Shown one piece after another: positions 1-6,050 of a DNA stretch of 9,237 nt. The translations under genes were made by a program, and so were the position numbers. Position 1 is the stretch's first letter, and each line of letters opens with the position of its first letter. The stretch comes from Dehalococcoidia bacterium (GTDB lineage Bacteria; Chloroflexota; Dehalococcoidia; UBA2979). The notes beneath the pieces are model-generated. The model was not told the DNA's origin and made no database searches. It saw only the letters and a program-made list of their open reading frames with translations. The DNA is taken from contig JASLOV010000135.1 of NCBI GenBank assembly GCA_030745285.1, forward strand, positions 1 to 9,237, written 5' to 3'.

Positions 1-92
1 ATCTCCCAGCTCACACCGTCGACGGCGCGAACGACGCCCTCTTCGGTGAAGAAGTACGTCTGGAGGTTCTTGATCTCAAGTAGCTTGGCCAT
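1..92 (-). CDS. Peptide-type ABC transporter ATP-binding protein, N-terminal fragment
   Basis: The first 30 codons of a minus-strand gene run off the left edge of the window. The translation begins MAKLLEIKNLQTYF and continues with FTEEGVVRAVDGVSWE. This is the typical N-terminus of the OppD/DppD class of cytoplasmic ATPases, which power oligopeptide, dipeptide or nickel import. The A-loop aromatic region (LQTYF) and the AVDGVS strand before Walker A are visible. The Walker A, Q-loop, signature and Walker B motifs lie outside the window. ATG at 92 is preceded by a G-rich stretch (GAGGGGGG), giving a Shine-Dalgarno-like site. The gene starts 66 nt downstream of tRNA-Leu on the same strand. I see no terminator between them, so readthrough from the tRNA promoter is possible. 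Substrate specificity cannot be told from this fragment. Confidence 0.85.
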   Translation of the reverse strand, partial: MAKLLEIKNLQTYFFTEEGVVRAVDGVSWE

Positions 93-158
93 GGACCCCC
101 CTCGGCCTCTGGCTAGTCATTCAGTGGGCTGAAATCGCGAAGGCCCCTCGACTGTCGC

Positions 159-243
159 TGGTGGGGAAGAGGAGATTCGAACTCCTACGCCTTGCGGCAC
201 ATGATCCTAAATCATGCTCGTCTGCCAATTCCGACACTTCCCC
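159..243 (-). tRNA. tRNA-Leu (anticodon UAG)
   Basis: The minus strand folds into a complete class II tRNA of 85 nt including an encoded CCA. The acceptor stem is GGGGAAG with CTTCCCC. It is followed by U8-G9, a short D stem (TCG/CGA) with a large loop containing GG, and the anticodon stem CATGA/TCATG around the loop TTTAGGA. Anticodon UAG reads CUN leucine codons. A long variable arm (TGCCGCAAGGCG region), the T arm AGGAG-TTCGAAT-CTCCT, discriminator A73 and CCA (161-159) complete it. The long variable arm and A73 fit leucine. It lies 38 nt downstream of tRNA-Lys and is probably in the same transcript. Confidence 0.96.
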
Positions 244-281
244 ACGTGCCGGAGATAGACGGTACTGGAATTCTCTCCTTC

Positions 282-356
282 TGGTGAGCCCCCGGGGACT
301 CGAACCCCGAACCGGTTGATTAAGAGTCAACTGCTCTACCATTGAGCTAGAGGCCC
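282..356 (-). tRNA. tRNA-Lys (anticodon CUU)
   Basis: This is a 75-nt cloverleaf on the minus strand, including an encoded CCA. The acceptor stem is GGGCCTC with GGGGCTC, with two G-U pairs. The D arm is GCTC-AATGGTA-GAGC, the anticodon stem GTTGA/TCAAC carries the loop CTCTTAA, and the T arm is CGGGG-TTCGAGT-CCCCG. The discriminator is A and CCA is encoded at 284-282. Anticodon CUU reads AAG, the expected main lysine codon in a high-GC genome. It is the promoter-proximal gene of a tRNA-Lys/tRNA-Leu pair and starts a few bases after the predicted transcription start of the promoter at 363-391. Confidence 0.97.
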
Positions 357-362
357 GACGGC

Positions 363-391
363 ATCCTAACAAGCGTGACGGGCAGTGCCAA
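363..391 (-). promoter_or_regulatory. Sigma-70 promoter for the tRNA-Lys/tRNA-Leu transcript
   Basis: On the minus strand a -35 box TTGGCA (391-386) and a -10 box TAGGAT (368-363) are separated by exactly 17 bp. Predicted transcription would start around 355-357, essentially at the 5' end of tRNA-Lys (356). Box quality, spacing and position relative to the tRNA agree. Confidence 0.7.
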
Positions 392-499
392 CGGCAGCGC
401 CAATGGCTCGCGGCGGCGGACGCTACAGGTGCCCGCCAGCGATGTCAACGATTCGGTTCGCGATTCGGGCGACGCGGTCTCCGCAGGAACGCTCGCGCG

Positions 500-529
500 T
501 TGACGCTCCGCGCGGGCCGGCGATAGGCT
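500..529 (+). promoter_or_regulatory. Probable promoter for tRNA-Val
   Basis: TTGACG (500-505) is a near-consensus -35 box. TAGGCT (524-529), 18 bp further on, is a weaker -10 candidate. Transcription would start near 536, about 8 nt before the mature 5' end of tRNA-Val. The rest of the 357-543 gap between the divergent tRNA genes shows no coding signal. Confidence 0.5.
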
Positions 530-543
530 CGATCCCGCTTCCG

Positions 544-620
544 GGGCGGTTAGCTCAGTTGGCTAGAGCGCTGCGTTGACATCGCAGAGGTCACTGGTTC
601 AAGTCCAGTATCGCCCACCA
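544..620 (+). tRNA. tRNA-Val (anticodon GAC)
   Basis: This is a 77-nt cloverleaf including an encoded CCA (618-620). The acceptor stem is GGGCGGT with ATCGCCC (one G-U pair), and the D arm is GCTC-AGTTGGCTA-GAGC. The anticodon stem is CTGCG/CGCAG with loop TTGACAT, the variable loop AGGTC, and the T arm ACTGG-TTCAAGT-CCAGT. The discriminator is A. Anticodon GAC reads GUC and GUU valine codons. I see no clear U-tract terminator between it and the thrS leader. Confidence 0.97.
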
Positions 621-729
621 CTCCCCCGCTTCTCCGATGGCCACAGCCATCATCGTTCGCCCCGGCACCTGCCCTGACCCCTGCTCGTCCAGGACACGCG
701 CTCGCACATCGCTCAGCACCGCCTGACCC

Positions 730-738
730 TGCTACGAT
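730..738 (+). promoter_or_regulatory. Candidate extended -10 promoter of the thrS leader
   Basis: TGCTACGAT (730-738) has the TGn extension followed by a TACGAT -10 hexamer. No good -35 box stands 16-18 bp upstream, which is common for extended -10 promoters. A start near 745 would put the hairpin at 748-765 and the whole T-box inside the transcript. Confidence 0.4.
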
Positions 739-747
739 AGTGACGGC

Positions 748-765
748 AACGCCCTCCGGGGCGTT
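748..765 (+). other. Stable hairpin with a UNCG-type loop ahead of the T-box
   Basis: AACGCCC (748-754) and GGGCGTT (759-765) are perfectly complementary and enclose the loop TCCG. A C(UCCG)G closure is an exceptionally stable tetraloop. No U-tract follows, so a terminator is unlikely. It may cap the 5' end of the thrS leader RNA, or it may be a processing or 3'-end structure for the upstream tRNA-Val transcript. Confidence 0.45.
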
Positions 766-769
766 CAAG

Positions 770-1005
770 ATCAGCGATGACGGGGACACAGCTCGTCGCA
801 TCAGCGGTTCGCAGAGACCGGGGCCATCGGCTGGAAGCCCCGGAGGCGTCGCGACGCGATACCACCCCTGAGCCCGCGGGTGAACCCGCGGCGGCCGCCG
901 CCGTTACCGGCTCCTGAGCCTTCCCCGCCACGTGATGGGGAGGGGAACTAGGGTGGAACCACGCGAGCACGCTCCCGTCCCTGACGGAGGCGTGCTTTTG
1001 TATTT
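770..1005 (+). promoter_or_regulatory. T-box leader (threonine-specific, transcription attenuation) of thrS
   Basis: T-box RNAs bind uncharged tRNA and so allow readthrough of a terminator. The conserved T-box AGGGTGGAACCACG lies at 950-963, with the UGGN bulge at 954-957 reading TGGA. Stem I can be traced: GGGG (782-785) pairs with CCCC (865-868), CGTCGC (794-799) with GCGACG (851-856), and the distal stem CCGGGGC (818-824) with GCCCCGG (837-843), preceded by an AGAGA bulge-like segment. The specifier loop at 857-864 contains ACC (861-863), a threonine codon followed by a purine, which matches the thrS gene downstream. Two further hairpins are visible: CCGCGGG/CCCGCGG (874-891) and GGCTC/GAGCC (909-920). 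TGGA predicts a tRNA-Thr with discriminator U73. The fold was drawn by eye. Confidence 0.9.
966..1004 (+). terminator. T-box attenuator (intrinsic terminator) upstream of thrS
   Basis: AGCACGC (966-972) pairs with GCGTGCT (990-996). An inner stem CCGTC/GACGG (975-979 with 983-987) extends the hairpin. The run TTTT (996-999) followed by GTATTT supplies the U-tract. The hairpin begins immediately after the T-box sequence, the arrangement expected for mutually exclusive terminator and antiterminator forms. The thrS start codon is about 40 nt further on. Confidence 0.85.
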
Positions 1006-1041
1006 GGGCCCACGGCGGGCAGCGACGGCTGGAGCAGAACG

Positions 1042-2856
1042 ATGAGCGAGCAGGACGAGGCTTCTTTCGACGAAACGTCCTTCGACGACCTAGAGCCGGA
1101 CGAGCGACTTTTCCGCATGCGGCACTCCGCCGCTCACGTCATGGCGGAGGCGGTGCTGGAGCTCTTCCCGGACGGCAAGTACGCGATCGGTCCGCCGATC
1201 GAGCACGGCTTCTATTACGACTTCGACCTGCCGCGCACCCTCACCCCGGACGACCTCGAGGAGATCGAGAAGCGCATGCGGGCCTCCGTCGGCCGCGACG
1301 CCGAGATCAGCGGCGAGCAGATCGCCAAGGACGAGGGGCGCCGCATCTTTGCGGACCAGCCCTACAAGCTCGAGATGATCGAGGACATCGAGGACGACAC
1401 CGTCGGCTACTTCCGGCACGGCGACTTCCAGGACCTCTGCCGCGGCGGGCACACGGAGCGCACCGGCCAGATCGGCGCCTTCAAGCTGACCAGCGTCGCC
1501 GGCGCCTACTGGCGGGGCGATGAGAACAAGGCGATGCTCCAGCGTGTCTACGGGGCGCTCTATCCGACGCAGGACGAGCTCGACGCCTACCTCGCCTCCG
1601 TCGAAGAGGCGGAGAAGCGCGACCATCGCCGCCTCGGGCGTGAGCTCGATCTCTTCTCCATGCACGAGGAATACGGCCCGGGGCTGATGTACTGGCACCC
1701 CCGGGGGGCGCGCATCCGCATGGAGATGGAGGACGTCTGGCGGCGAGAACACATCGCGGCGGGATACGACCTGGTATTCACCCCGCACATCGGCCGTTCC
1801 ACGCTCTGGGAGACGAGTGGGCACCTCGACTTCTACGCGGACGGCATGTACTCGCCGATGGACATCGACGGCGCCGACTACTACCTCAGGCCGATGAACT
1901 GCCCGTTCCATATCCAGATCTACAACAACACCCTGCGGTCCTATCGCGAGCTGCCGATGCGCATCGGCGAGCTGGGCACCGTCTATCGTTACGAGCGATC
2001 CGGCACCCTCCACGGCGCGCTGCGCGTGCGCGGCTTCACGCAGGACGACGCGCACATCATCTGCATGCCCGATCAACTGGAAGACGAGGTCGTCGGCGTC
2101 GTGGAGTTCGCGCTGCGGCTGTTCGACATCTTCGGGTTCGACCGCTTCAAGGCGATGCTGGCGACGCAGCCGGAGAAGGCCGCCGGCAGCACCGAGGACT
2201 GGCGGACGGCCGAACAGTCGCTGAAGACGGCTCTGGACCGCGCCGGTGTGGAGTACGAGATCGCCGAGGGCGACGCCGTCTTCTACGGGCCGAAGATCGA
2301 CATCTACCTGATCGATGCACTCGGCCGCGAGTGGCAGTGCTCCACCGTGCAGTTCGACTTCAACCTGCCGGAGCGGTTCGACATGAGCTACATCGGCGAG
2401 GACGGGGCGGAGCACCGCCCGTTCATGGTCCATCGCGCGCTCTTCGGGTCGGAGGAGCGCTTCTTCGGGATGCTGATCGAGCACTACGGCGGGGCGTTCC
2501 CGCTCTGGCTCGCCCCGGTACAGGCCGTCGTCATCCCGATCGCGGACCGCCATGCCAGCTACGCGTACCATGTGCAACGCGAATTGCAGCAGCACGGCCT
2601 GCGTGTCGATGTCGACGGCAGCAGCGACCGCATGGGCGCGAAGATCCGCAAGGCGCAGCTGCAGAAGGTCCCCTACATGCTGGTCGTCGGCGACCGCGAG
2701 GCGGAGGCGGACCAGGTCGCCGTACGCGATCGCAGTGGCGACGATCTGGGCGCGATGCCGCTCTTCCAGCTCGTCGACCGCATGGTCGACGAGCGCGACA
2801 ACCGCACCGCGCACCACGAAGCGACCGCGGCCTCGGGCGATGGGACGGGCGACTGA
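1042..2856 (+). CDS. thrS: Threonyl-tRNA synthetase, TGS-less form
   Basis: The 604-residue protein charges tRNA-Thr with threonine in the cytoplasm. The N-terminal editing domain carries the HxxxH motif (H28, H32) and CRGGH (C133, H137). The class II catalytic core shows motif 1 around residues 213-250, motif 2 with R316 and RVRGFTQDDAH, and motif 3 with GSEERFFG (R473). The zinc ligands are C287, H338 and H464. The anticodon-binding domain starts at LAPVQ (490) and runs to about 585, followed by a short hydrophilic tail. The usual N-terminal TGS domain (about 60 residues) is missing: only about 22 acidic residues precede LFRMRHSAAH. ATG 1042 has GGAG at 1031-1034, and the T-box terminator lies just upstream, so no room exists for a longer start. 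Expression is controlled by the leader at 770-1005. Confidence 0.97.
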   Translation: MSEQDEASFDETSFDDLEPDERLFRMRHSAAHVMAEAVLELFPDGKYAIGPPIEHGFYYDFDLPRTLTPDDLEEIEKRMRASVGRDAEISGEQIAKDEGRRIFADQPYKLEMIEDIEDDTVGYFRHGDFQDLCRGGHTERTGQIGAFKLTSVAGAYWRGDENKAMLQRVYGALYPTQDELDAYLASVEEAEKRDHRRLGRELDLFSMHEEYGPGLMYWHPRGARIRMEMEDVWRREHIAAGYDLVFTPHIGRSTLWETSGHLDFYADGMYSPMDIDGADYYLRPMNCPFHIQIYNNTLRSYRELPMRIGELGTVYRYERSGTLHGALRVRGFTQDDAHIICMPDQLEDEVVGVVEFALRLFDIFGFDRFKAMLATQPEKAAGSTEDWRTAEQSLKTALDRAGVEYEIAEGDAVFYGPKIDIYLIDALGREWQCSTVQFDFNLPERFDMSYIGEDGAEHRPFMVHRALFGSEERFFGMLIEHYGGAFPLWLAPVQAVVIPIADRHASYAYHVQRELQQHGLRVDVDGSSDRMGAKIRKAQLQKVPYMLVVGDREAEADQVAVRDRSGDDLGAMPLFQLVDRMVDERDNRTAHHEATAASGDGTGD

Positions 2857-2951
2857 ACAGCGAGGCGGACGGCGGCGGACGGCGTCGGTTGCCGCCCCCG
2901 ACGGCGCGTGTCAGGCTTACGCCCGTTCCGACCGACGGAGGTAGCGACGGC

Positions 2952-4502
2952 GTGTTCAAACGGATTCTGATCGCCAACCGCGGCGAGATTGCGCTGCGGG
3001 TTCAACGCACCTGCCGTGAACTCGGTGTCGAAACCGTCGCCGTCTACTCCGACCCCGACCGCAATGCGCTGCACGTTCGCAACGCAGACGCGGCCGTCCG
3101 CATCGGCCCCGGGCTGGCCACGGAATCATATCTCGTGATGGAGACCATCATCGAGGCCGCGAAGCAGACCGGCGCGGAGGCGATCCACCCCGGGTACGGC
3201 TTCCTCTCCGAGAACGCCGCCTTCGCCACAGCCTGCGAGGAGGTCGGCATCGTCTTCATCGGCCCTTCCGCCGACGCGATGCACGCACTGGGCGACAAGG
3301 TCTCTGCCCGCGAGCTGCTGGAGCGGGCCGGCGTCCCGATCGTGCCCGGCGCGAACGACATCGACGCCAACGACATCGCGACCGCCAGCTGCGAAGCGGA
3401 GCGCATCGGATTCCCACTGCTCGTCAAGGCTTCAGCCGGCGGCGGCGGGCGAGGCATCCGGCTGGTCGAAAGCGCCGGCGAACTCGAGGAGGCGATGCGG
3501 GCCAGCAGCAGCGAGGCACAGACGTCGTTCGCCGACGGCACGATCTTCCTGGAGCGCTACATCGAGCCCGCCCGCCACATCGAGGTGCAGCTGATCGCCG
3601 ACAATCACGGCAACGTGCGCACCTACGGCGAGCGCGAGTGCTCGGTCCAGCGGCGGCACCAGAAGCTCGTCGAGGAGGCGCCCTCGGTCGCGGTCACCCC
3701 CAAGATTCGCGCCCGGCTCTCGCAGGCGGCGGCGGCCGCGGCCACGAGCGCCGGCTATCGTAACGCCGGCACCGTCGAGTTCCTGATGGACAGCGACGGC
3801 AATTTCTACTTCCTGGAGATGAACGCGCGATTGCAGGTCGAGCACCCGGTGACGGAGTTCGTTTACGGCATCGACCTCGTGGCCCAGCAACTCGCCGTGG
3901 CCGCCGGCGAGGCCCTGCCCGATGCCGGCGACGAGCTGCCCGAGCCACACGGCTGGTCGATCGAGTGCCGCATCAACGGCGAAGACCCCTACGACAACTT
4001 CGTACCCTCGTTCGGTCTCGTTGAATACGTTCAGCCGCCGCTCGGCCCGGGCACGCGCTTCGACTCGATGCTGTTCGACGGGCTCGACGTGCCGGTGTTC
4101 TACGACTCGCTGCTGGGCAAGCTGATCGTCTGGGCGGAGACCCGCCCGGATGCCGTGGCGCGCATGCGACGGGCGCTCAACGACCTGGTGATCGCGGGCG
4201 TGCAGACAAACATCCCGTTCCACCTCGAGCTGCTCAAGCATGAGGACTTCATCGCCGGTGCGATCTCCACCAGCTGGCTCGAGAGCGAGTTCACGATGCC
4301 CGCCGTCGCCGAGGACGACCCGCGCGAGCGGGAGGCCCTGATCGCCGCCGCGCTCGCGGCCGAACTGGTTCGTGGGAACGGCGACGCCAGCGTGGCCAGC
4401 GGTCCGGTCAGCGGCTGGCAGCGTGGCGCGAGGGCGTCCGCGGTGCATCTCAGAACGAGGAACGGGGGGTTGCGCGGATGGCAACGCGGCATCGGTTCCT
4501 GA
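2952..4502 (+). CDS. accC: Biotin carboxylase subunit of an acyl-CoA carboxylase
   Basis: The 516-residue enzyme uses ATP and bicarbonate to carboxylate biotin on its carrier protein. GTG 2952 is chosen because GGAGG lies at 2937-2941 and the family N-terminus FKRILIANRGEIALR follows directly. The open frame extends upstream into thrS but is not coding there. Conserved residues match E. coli AccC: K116, K159, the glycine loop GGGGRG (163-168), H209, K238, E276, E289, and R293-Q295-V296-E297, plus R340. The carboxylase domains end near residue 450. A further 65-residue tail (REREALIAAALAA, then SGWQRGARAS) resembles the linker leading into the BT domain of fused acyl-CoA carboxylase alpha subunits such as propionyl-CoA carboxylase. 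The gene follows thrS by 95 nt and overlaps the carrier gene by 25 nt. The acyl-CoA substrate cannot be named, because no carboxyltransferase gene is present here. Confidence 0.93.
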   Translation: MFKRILIANRGEIALRVQRTCRELGVETVAVYSDPDRNALHVRNADAAVRIGPGLATESYLVMETIIEAAKQTGAEAIHPGYGFLSENAAFATACEEVGIVFIGPSADAMHALGDKVSARELLERAGVPIVPGANDIDANDIATASCEAERIGFPLLVKASAGGGGRGIRLVESAGELEEAMRASSSEAQTSFADGTIFLERYIEPARHIEVQLIADNHGNVRTYGERECSVQRRHQKLVEEAPSVAVTPKIRARLSQAAAAAATSAGYRNAGTVEFLMDSDGNFYFLEMNARLQVEHPVTEFVYGIDLVAQQLAVAAGEALPDAGDELPEPHGWSIECRINGEDPYDNFVPSFGLVEYVQPPLGPGTRFDSMLFDGLDVPVFYDSLLGKLIVWAETRPDAVARMRRALNDLVIAGVQTNIPFHLELLKHEDFIAGAISTSWLESEFTMPAVAEDDPREREALIAAALAAELVRGNGDASVASGPVSGWQRGARASAVHLRTRNGGLRGWQRGIGS

Positions 4503-5026
4503 TCGACGGGCATGAGCACAGCGTTGCCGTCGAGCGGGACGGCGGCGCCGTCACCGTGCAGATCGACGACGAAGACCCGGTGGCGGTCGACGCCACGAAC
4601 TCCGGGCTGCCCGGCCTCTTTTCCGTGCTCGTCGACGGCGAACCCAGCACCGCCTACGTCTCGCGACGTGGCGCGGGCTTCGAGGTCACCGTCGCCGGTC
4701 GCCGTTTCACGGTCGACTCCGCCACCGGCGGCAGCAAGCGACGTGGCCCGGTCGGCGGGCTCGAGGAGACGCCGGGCAAGGTCACCGCGCCGCTCGGCGG
4801 CGTCGTGATCGAGGTGCACGTCGCGCCCGGGGACACCATCGAAGTCGGCCAGCCGCTGATGGTGATCGAGGCGATGAAGATGCAGAACGAGGTACAGGCC
4901 CCGCTCGCCGGCACGATCACGGCGGTCCATTACAGCAAGGGCGATCGCGTCGACGCGAAGGGCGATCTGCTGGTCGAGTACGACCCCGCCGAGACCGCGG
5001 ACGAGGACGACCCCGCCGGCGACTAG
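4478..5026 (+). CDS. Biotin carboxyl carrier protein with BT-like N-terminal domain
   Basis: The 182-residue protein carries biotin between the carboxylase and carboxyltransferase active sites. The C-terminal biotinyl domain (about 98-168) has the biotinylation motif EAMKM with target lysine K134, preceded by PLGGVV and followed by APLAGTI. The N-terminal 80 residues (FLIDGHEHSVAV, FSVLVDGEPSTAYV, FEVTVAGRRFTVD) look like the beta-strands of the BT domain found between the biotin carboxylase and carrier parts of propionyl-CoA-type alpha subunits. Ordinary acetyl-CoA AccB instead has an Ala/Pro-rich linker. The start ATG lies 25 nt inside accC in the -1 frame, with a GGGGGG run at 4464-4469 as probable ribosome-binding site. 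This arrangement favours translational coupling and a fixed subunit ratio. The acidic tail ends at TAG 5026. Confidence 0.9.
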   Translation: MATRHRFLIDGHEHSVAVERDGGAVTVQIDDEDPVAVDATNSGLPGLFSVLVDGEPSTAYVSRRGAGFEVTVAGRRFTVDSATGGSKRRGPVGGLEETPGKVTAPLGGVVIEVHVAPGDTIEVGQPLMVIEAMKMQNEVQAPLAGTITAVHYSKGDRVDAKGDLLVEYDPAETADEDDPAGD

Positions 5027-5083
5027 CTGGAACGCGTGCAGGCCGAAGTCCAGTCCCCGACGCATCGTTCAGGAAGCTCCCGG

Positions 5084-5113
5084 TGCACGACCAGCTGTGG
5101 CAGGTGCTAGAAT
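5084..5113 (+). promoter_or_regulatory. Candidate promoter of the infC-rpmI-rplT operon
   Basis: TGCTAGAAT (5105-5113) is an extended -10 element with a near-consensus TAGAAT hexamer. TGCACG (5084-5089) is a weak -35 candidate 18 bp upstream. A start near 5120 gives a leader of about 45 nt before the infC start. It lies in the 138-nt gap after the carrier gene, so infC need not depend on the thrS/accC transcript. Confidence 0.5.
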
Positions 5114-5152
5114 TCCGAAACGACGGGCCGCGTGCCAGCGTGGCAATCTCAT

Positions 5153-5167
5153 AAGGAGTCACACATC
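5153..5167 (+). promoter_or_regulatory. Strong ribosome-binding site with AUC start codon of infC
   Basis: AAGGAG (5153-5158) is followed after six bases (TCACAC) by ATC (5165-5167), the first codon of the conserved IF3 N-terminus. This is the best Shine-Dalgarno sequence in the window and it decides the start. The only upstream in-frame conventional candidate is GTG 5132, which has no Shine-Dalgarno sequence and would place AAGGAG inside the coding region. IF3 rejects non-AUG/GUG/UUG starts, so this site is expected to mediate autoregulation. Confidence 0.85.
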
Positions 5168-5767
5168 GCGAAGGAACTCCGGATCAACGAACAGATTCGT
5201 GCCCCACAGGTCCGCTTGATCCGGGACAGCGATCAGCTTGGCATCATGACCGCCGACGAAGCCCAGCGGCTCGCCGACGACGCCGGACTGGACCTCGTTG
5301 AGGTAGCCCCGACCGCTTCTCCTCCCGTCTGCCGCATCCTCGATTACGGCAAGTTCAAGTACGAACAGTCGAAGCGCGAGCGCGAGTCGCGTCGCGGATC
5401 CCGCAGCGTCGAGCTGCGTGAGCTGCGGCTCGGCAGCGTGAAGATCGACGGCCACGACCTCGACTTCAAGGCGCGCACCGCCCGCAAGCTGCTGGGCGCC
5501 GGCGACAAGGTGAAGGTCTCCGTGCGTTTCCGTGCCCGCGAAATCACCCACCCCGAGGTCGGCCGCGACCTCCTGAAGCGCTTCTCGGCCATGCTCGAGG
5601 ATGCCGCCGGGGTTGACCGAGAGCCGAGCATGGAGGGACGCTCTATGTCCCTGGTGCTTGAGCCACTGAAGAAAGAGGCTCAGTCGCAGAGCGATTCGCC
5701 CGAGGCTGACGCCGGTGGCGATGACGCGGCGCAGTCCGAGGCCCAGGCCGTGAGCGGGAGCCACTGA
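5165..5767 (+). CDS. infC: Translation initiation factor IF-3, AUC start
   Basis: IF3 binds the 30S subunit, prevents premature 50S joining and proofreads the start codon and initiator tRNA. From the ATC start the protein has 200 residues, beginning (M)AKELRINEQIRAPQVRLI. The IF3-N domain spans about 4-75 and includes LDLVEVAP and DYGKFKYEQSKR. IF3-C spans about 83-168, with HDLDFKARTARKLL, KVKVSVRFRARE and EGRSMSLVLEPLK. The last 30 residues form an acidic Ser/Asp/Ala-rich tail not needed for the fold. The stop overlaps the rpmI start as TGATG, so the two genes are translationally coupled. An annotation program limited to ATG/GTG/TTG would give 211 residues from GTG 5132. The AUC start is inferred from the ribosome-binding site and from homology, as in E. 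coli, where infC starts with AUU. Confidence 0.93.
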   Translation: MAKELRINEQIRAPQVRLIRDSDQLGIMTADEAQRLADDAGLDLVEVAPTASPPVCRILDYGKFKYEQSKRERESRRGSRSVELRELRLGSVKIDGHDLDFKARTARKLLGAGDKVKVSVRFRAREITHPEVGRDLLKRFSAMLEDAAGVDREPSMEGRSMSLVLEPLKKEAQSQSDSPEADAGGDDAAQSEAQAVSGSH

Positions 5768-5964
5768 TGCCGAAGATGAAGACCCACCGCGGTACGGCCA
5801 AGCGCGTGAAGATCACCGGCAGCGGCCGCATCTTCATGAACGCCCACCACCGCAGCCACAAGAAATCGAAGAAGCGCATGGAGAAGATCTACTCGCTGCG
5901 CCGCATGCAGGAAGTGGACAAGAGCCACACGCGCCGCCTGAAGAAACTGCTCCCCTACTCGTAG
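5767..5964 (+). CDS. rpmI: 50S ribosomal protein L35 (bL35)
   Basis: This 65-residue basic protein of the large ribosomal subunit starts with the family hallmark MPKMKTHRGTAKR, then VKITGSGRI. The C-terminal half is rich in Lys and Arg and ends RRLKKLLPYS. Length is normal for bL35. The ATG shares its A with the infC stop codon, and GGGAG at 5756-5760 inside the infC end serves as ribosome-binding site. It is the middle gene of infC-rpmI-rplT. Confidence 0.95.
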   Translation: MPKMKTHRGTAKRVKITGSGRIFMNAHHRSHKKSKKRMEKIYSLRRMQEVDKSHTRRLKKLLPYS

Positions 5965-6002
5965 GGCCCGACGTCGAGCCCGCGAGCGTGATTGCCGTCG
6001 CC

Positions 6003-6050
6003 AGCGACCCTCGCTGCTGCGGTTAGCGGACCGCTGCTCTACCCTTTTCT
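6003..6050 (+). other. Tandem hairpins in the rpmI-rplT gap
   Basis: Two perfect hairpins stand in the 115-nt gap before rplT. AGCGA/TCGCT (6003-6007 with 6011-6015) has a CCC loop. GCGGT/ACCGC (6019-6023 with 6030-6034) has a six-base loop. A pyrimidine-rich stretch with TTTT (6045-6048) follows. This could be a weak attenuator, an RNA-processing site or an L20 contact site. The sequence does not settle which, and the stems are short. Confidence 0.3.

Noticed and set aside
1090..2817. 575-codon open frame antisense to thrS
   Set aside because: It lies opposite a well-conserved synthetase gene, and its translation is repetitive Val/Asp/Leu/Arg-rich without any motif. Long antisense frames are expected in high-GC coding DNA.
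2883..2903. Hairpin CGTCGG/CCGACG in the thrS-accC gap as terminator
   Set aside because: A six-pair stem with a nine-base loop and no T-tract is common by chance at this GC content.
2331..2951. Upstream extension of the biotin carboxylase frame into thrS
   Set aside because: The extension is out of frame with thrS and motif-free. GTG 2952 has a Shine-Dalgarno sequence and begins the conserved biotin carboxylase N-terminus.
4400..4478. Programmed -1 frameshift at the G6 run joining accC and the carrier gene
   Set aside because: The carrier gene has its own ATG and a G-rich ribosome-binding site. The accC tail in its own frame still looks like the family linker (SGWQRGARAS), and there is no clear downstream stimulatory structure. 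It is kept only as an alternative.
5132..5164. GTG start giving IF3 an 11-residue extension
   Set aside because: No Shine-Dalgarno sequence precedes it, and the strong AAGGAG would lie inside the coding region six bases before the conserved N-terminus.
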